Below are positions 6,281 to 6,695 of a stretch of DNA of 6,695 nucleotides, piece after piece. The position numbers and the translations under genes are program-made. The DNA is from Bacteroidota bacterium (lineage in GTDB: Bacteria > Bacteroidota > Bacteroidia > Flavobacteriales_F > PHOS-HE28). Below the pieces are notes generated by a model. That model was not told the origin of the DNA. It made no database searches and saw nothing but the letters and a program-made list of their open reading frames with translations. The stretch lies in contig JAEYYE010000304.1 in assembly GCA_023430945.1 (NCBI GenBank), positions 1 to 6,695 of the forward strand. The letters are read 5' to 3'. Every line of letters begins with the position of its first letter. The first letter of the stretch is position 1.

Positions 6281-6288
6281 TACTTTTA
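6281..6288 (+). promoter_or_regulatory. Candidate -7 box of the TonB receptor gene
   Basis: TACTTTTA matches TAnnTTTG except at the last base. It ends 6 nt before the ATG at 6295. A CGATCG palindrome sits 3 nt upstream (6272-6277). The bases between box and start, GGCGTG, are the same as the six bases before the kynA ATG. No clear -33 element is visible. Confidence 0.42.
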
Positions 6289-6294
6289 GGCGTG

Positions 6295-6695
6295 ATGATC
6301 AACCGTGGAACGATCTCGATCAAAACACTTTCCCTTCTTTTGATCATGCTGTTCCCATTGCTGGCACCGGCGCAGCAGGTGCTGAAGGGTAGCGTGGTGG
6401 ATGAACAGAGTGGTGAAACGCTGATCGGTGCCGCCGTGGTGATCAAAGGGACCACGATCGGATCGGTCACGGACCTTGACGGCAATTTCACGATCGGGTT
6501 GGATCGGCCGTTGCCGGTTACGCTGGCGGTGAGTTTTTTGGGTTATTCCACACAGGAAGTACAGGTCAATTCGATCGAAAGACCGGTGCGGATCAGGTTG
6601 ATCTCCGATCGGATCCTGTTGAAGGAAGCCGAAGTGATCGGCAGCCGGATCACCGAGAAGCAGAAACAGGCGCCGCTCACGGTGGAAACGATGGA
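6295..6695 (+). CDS. TonB-dependent receptor, 3' end missing
   Basis: The frame runs open from the ATG at 6295 to the window edge, giving the first 133 residues. A signal peptide is clear: basic start, the hydrophobic run LSLLLIMLFPLL, then APAQ with likely cleavage after Ala26. Residues about 28-112 form a CarboxypepD_reg-like domain: LKGSVVDEQSGETLIGAAV, then GTTIGSVTDLDGNFTI, then VSFLGYSTQEV. Next comes EAEVIGSRITEKQKQAP (about 112-128), the usual lead into the TonB box and plug of Bacteroidota outer-membrane receptors. The full protein would be expected to have a plug and 22-strand barrel and to import a ligand such as a siderophore, cobalamin or oligomer with TonB-ExbBD energy; the ligand cannot be told from this fragment. 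A GTG directly precedes the ATG, as at kynA. The gene is divergent from the RNase gene across 72 nt holding both promoters. Confidence 0.92.
   Translation, partial: MINRGTISIKTLSLLLIMLFPLLAPAQQVLKGSVVDEQSGETLIGAAVVIKGTTIGSVTDLDGNFTIGLDRPLPVTLAVSFLGYSTQEVQVNSIERPVRIRLISDRILLKEAEVIGSRITEKQKQAPLTVETM

Overview
This window looks like chromosomal DNA from a moderately GC-rich member of the Bacteroidota, probably a Flavobacteriales- or Sphingobacteriia-like lineage. The evidence is a textbook Bacteroidota -7 promoter element (TAnnTTTG) directly in front of one gene with near-matches in front of three others, almost no Shine-Dalgarno sequences, a TonB-dependent receptor that opens with a CarboxypepD_reg-like domain, and an AsmA-like envelope protein ending in the style I associate with this phylum. 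The species cannot be named from the sequence.

Layout, left to right. (1) Positions 2-313 hold the 3' part of a small four-helix membrane protein resembling SPW-repeat proteins. (2) Positions 350-3109 form a probable plus-strand operon: a YbcJ-type S4 RNA-binding protein, an alpha/beta hydrolase coupled to it by an ATGA overlap, and 43 nt later a 575-residue membrane-anchored AsmA/DUF748-like protein. (3) Positions 3164-3616 encode a secreted helical protein of the Spy/CpxP (LTxxQ) type, followed by a strong intrinsic terminator. (4) Positions 3757-4794 encode a tryptophan 2,3-dioxygenase (kynA) with its own promoter. (5) On the minus strand, positions 6222-4789 encode a beta-CASP metallo-beta-lactamase RNase related to CPSF-73/TTHA0252. 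It converges on kynA and overlaps its stop region by 6 bp. (6) A 72-nt divergent promoter region separates it from a TonB-dependent receptor on the plus strand (6295 to the window edge).

The genes look like ordinary housekeeping and envelope functions, and I see no mobile element, CRISPR array, defence island or RNA gene. No gene-free stretch exceeds 300 bases; the longest is 3617-3756, which holds a terminator, a palindrome and a promoter. The most unusual signals lie in the DNA itself. Four genes have a -7-like box ending only 5-7 nt before the start codon, which suggests leaderless or very short-leader mRNAs. GATC is roughly six-fold over-represented, including outside genes. Two GATC palindromes sit exactly 8 nt upstream of two of those boxes. 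I found no convincing previously undescribed multi-gene system.
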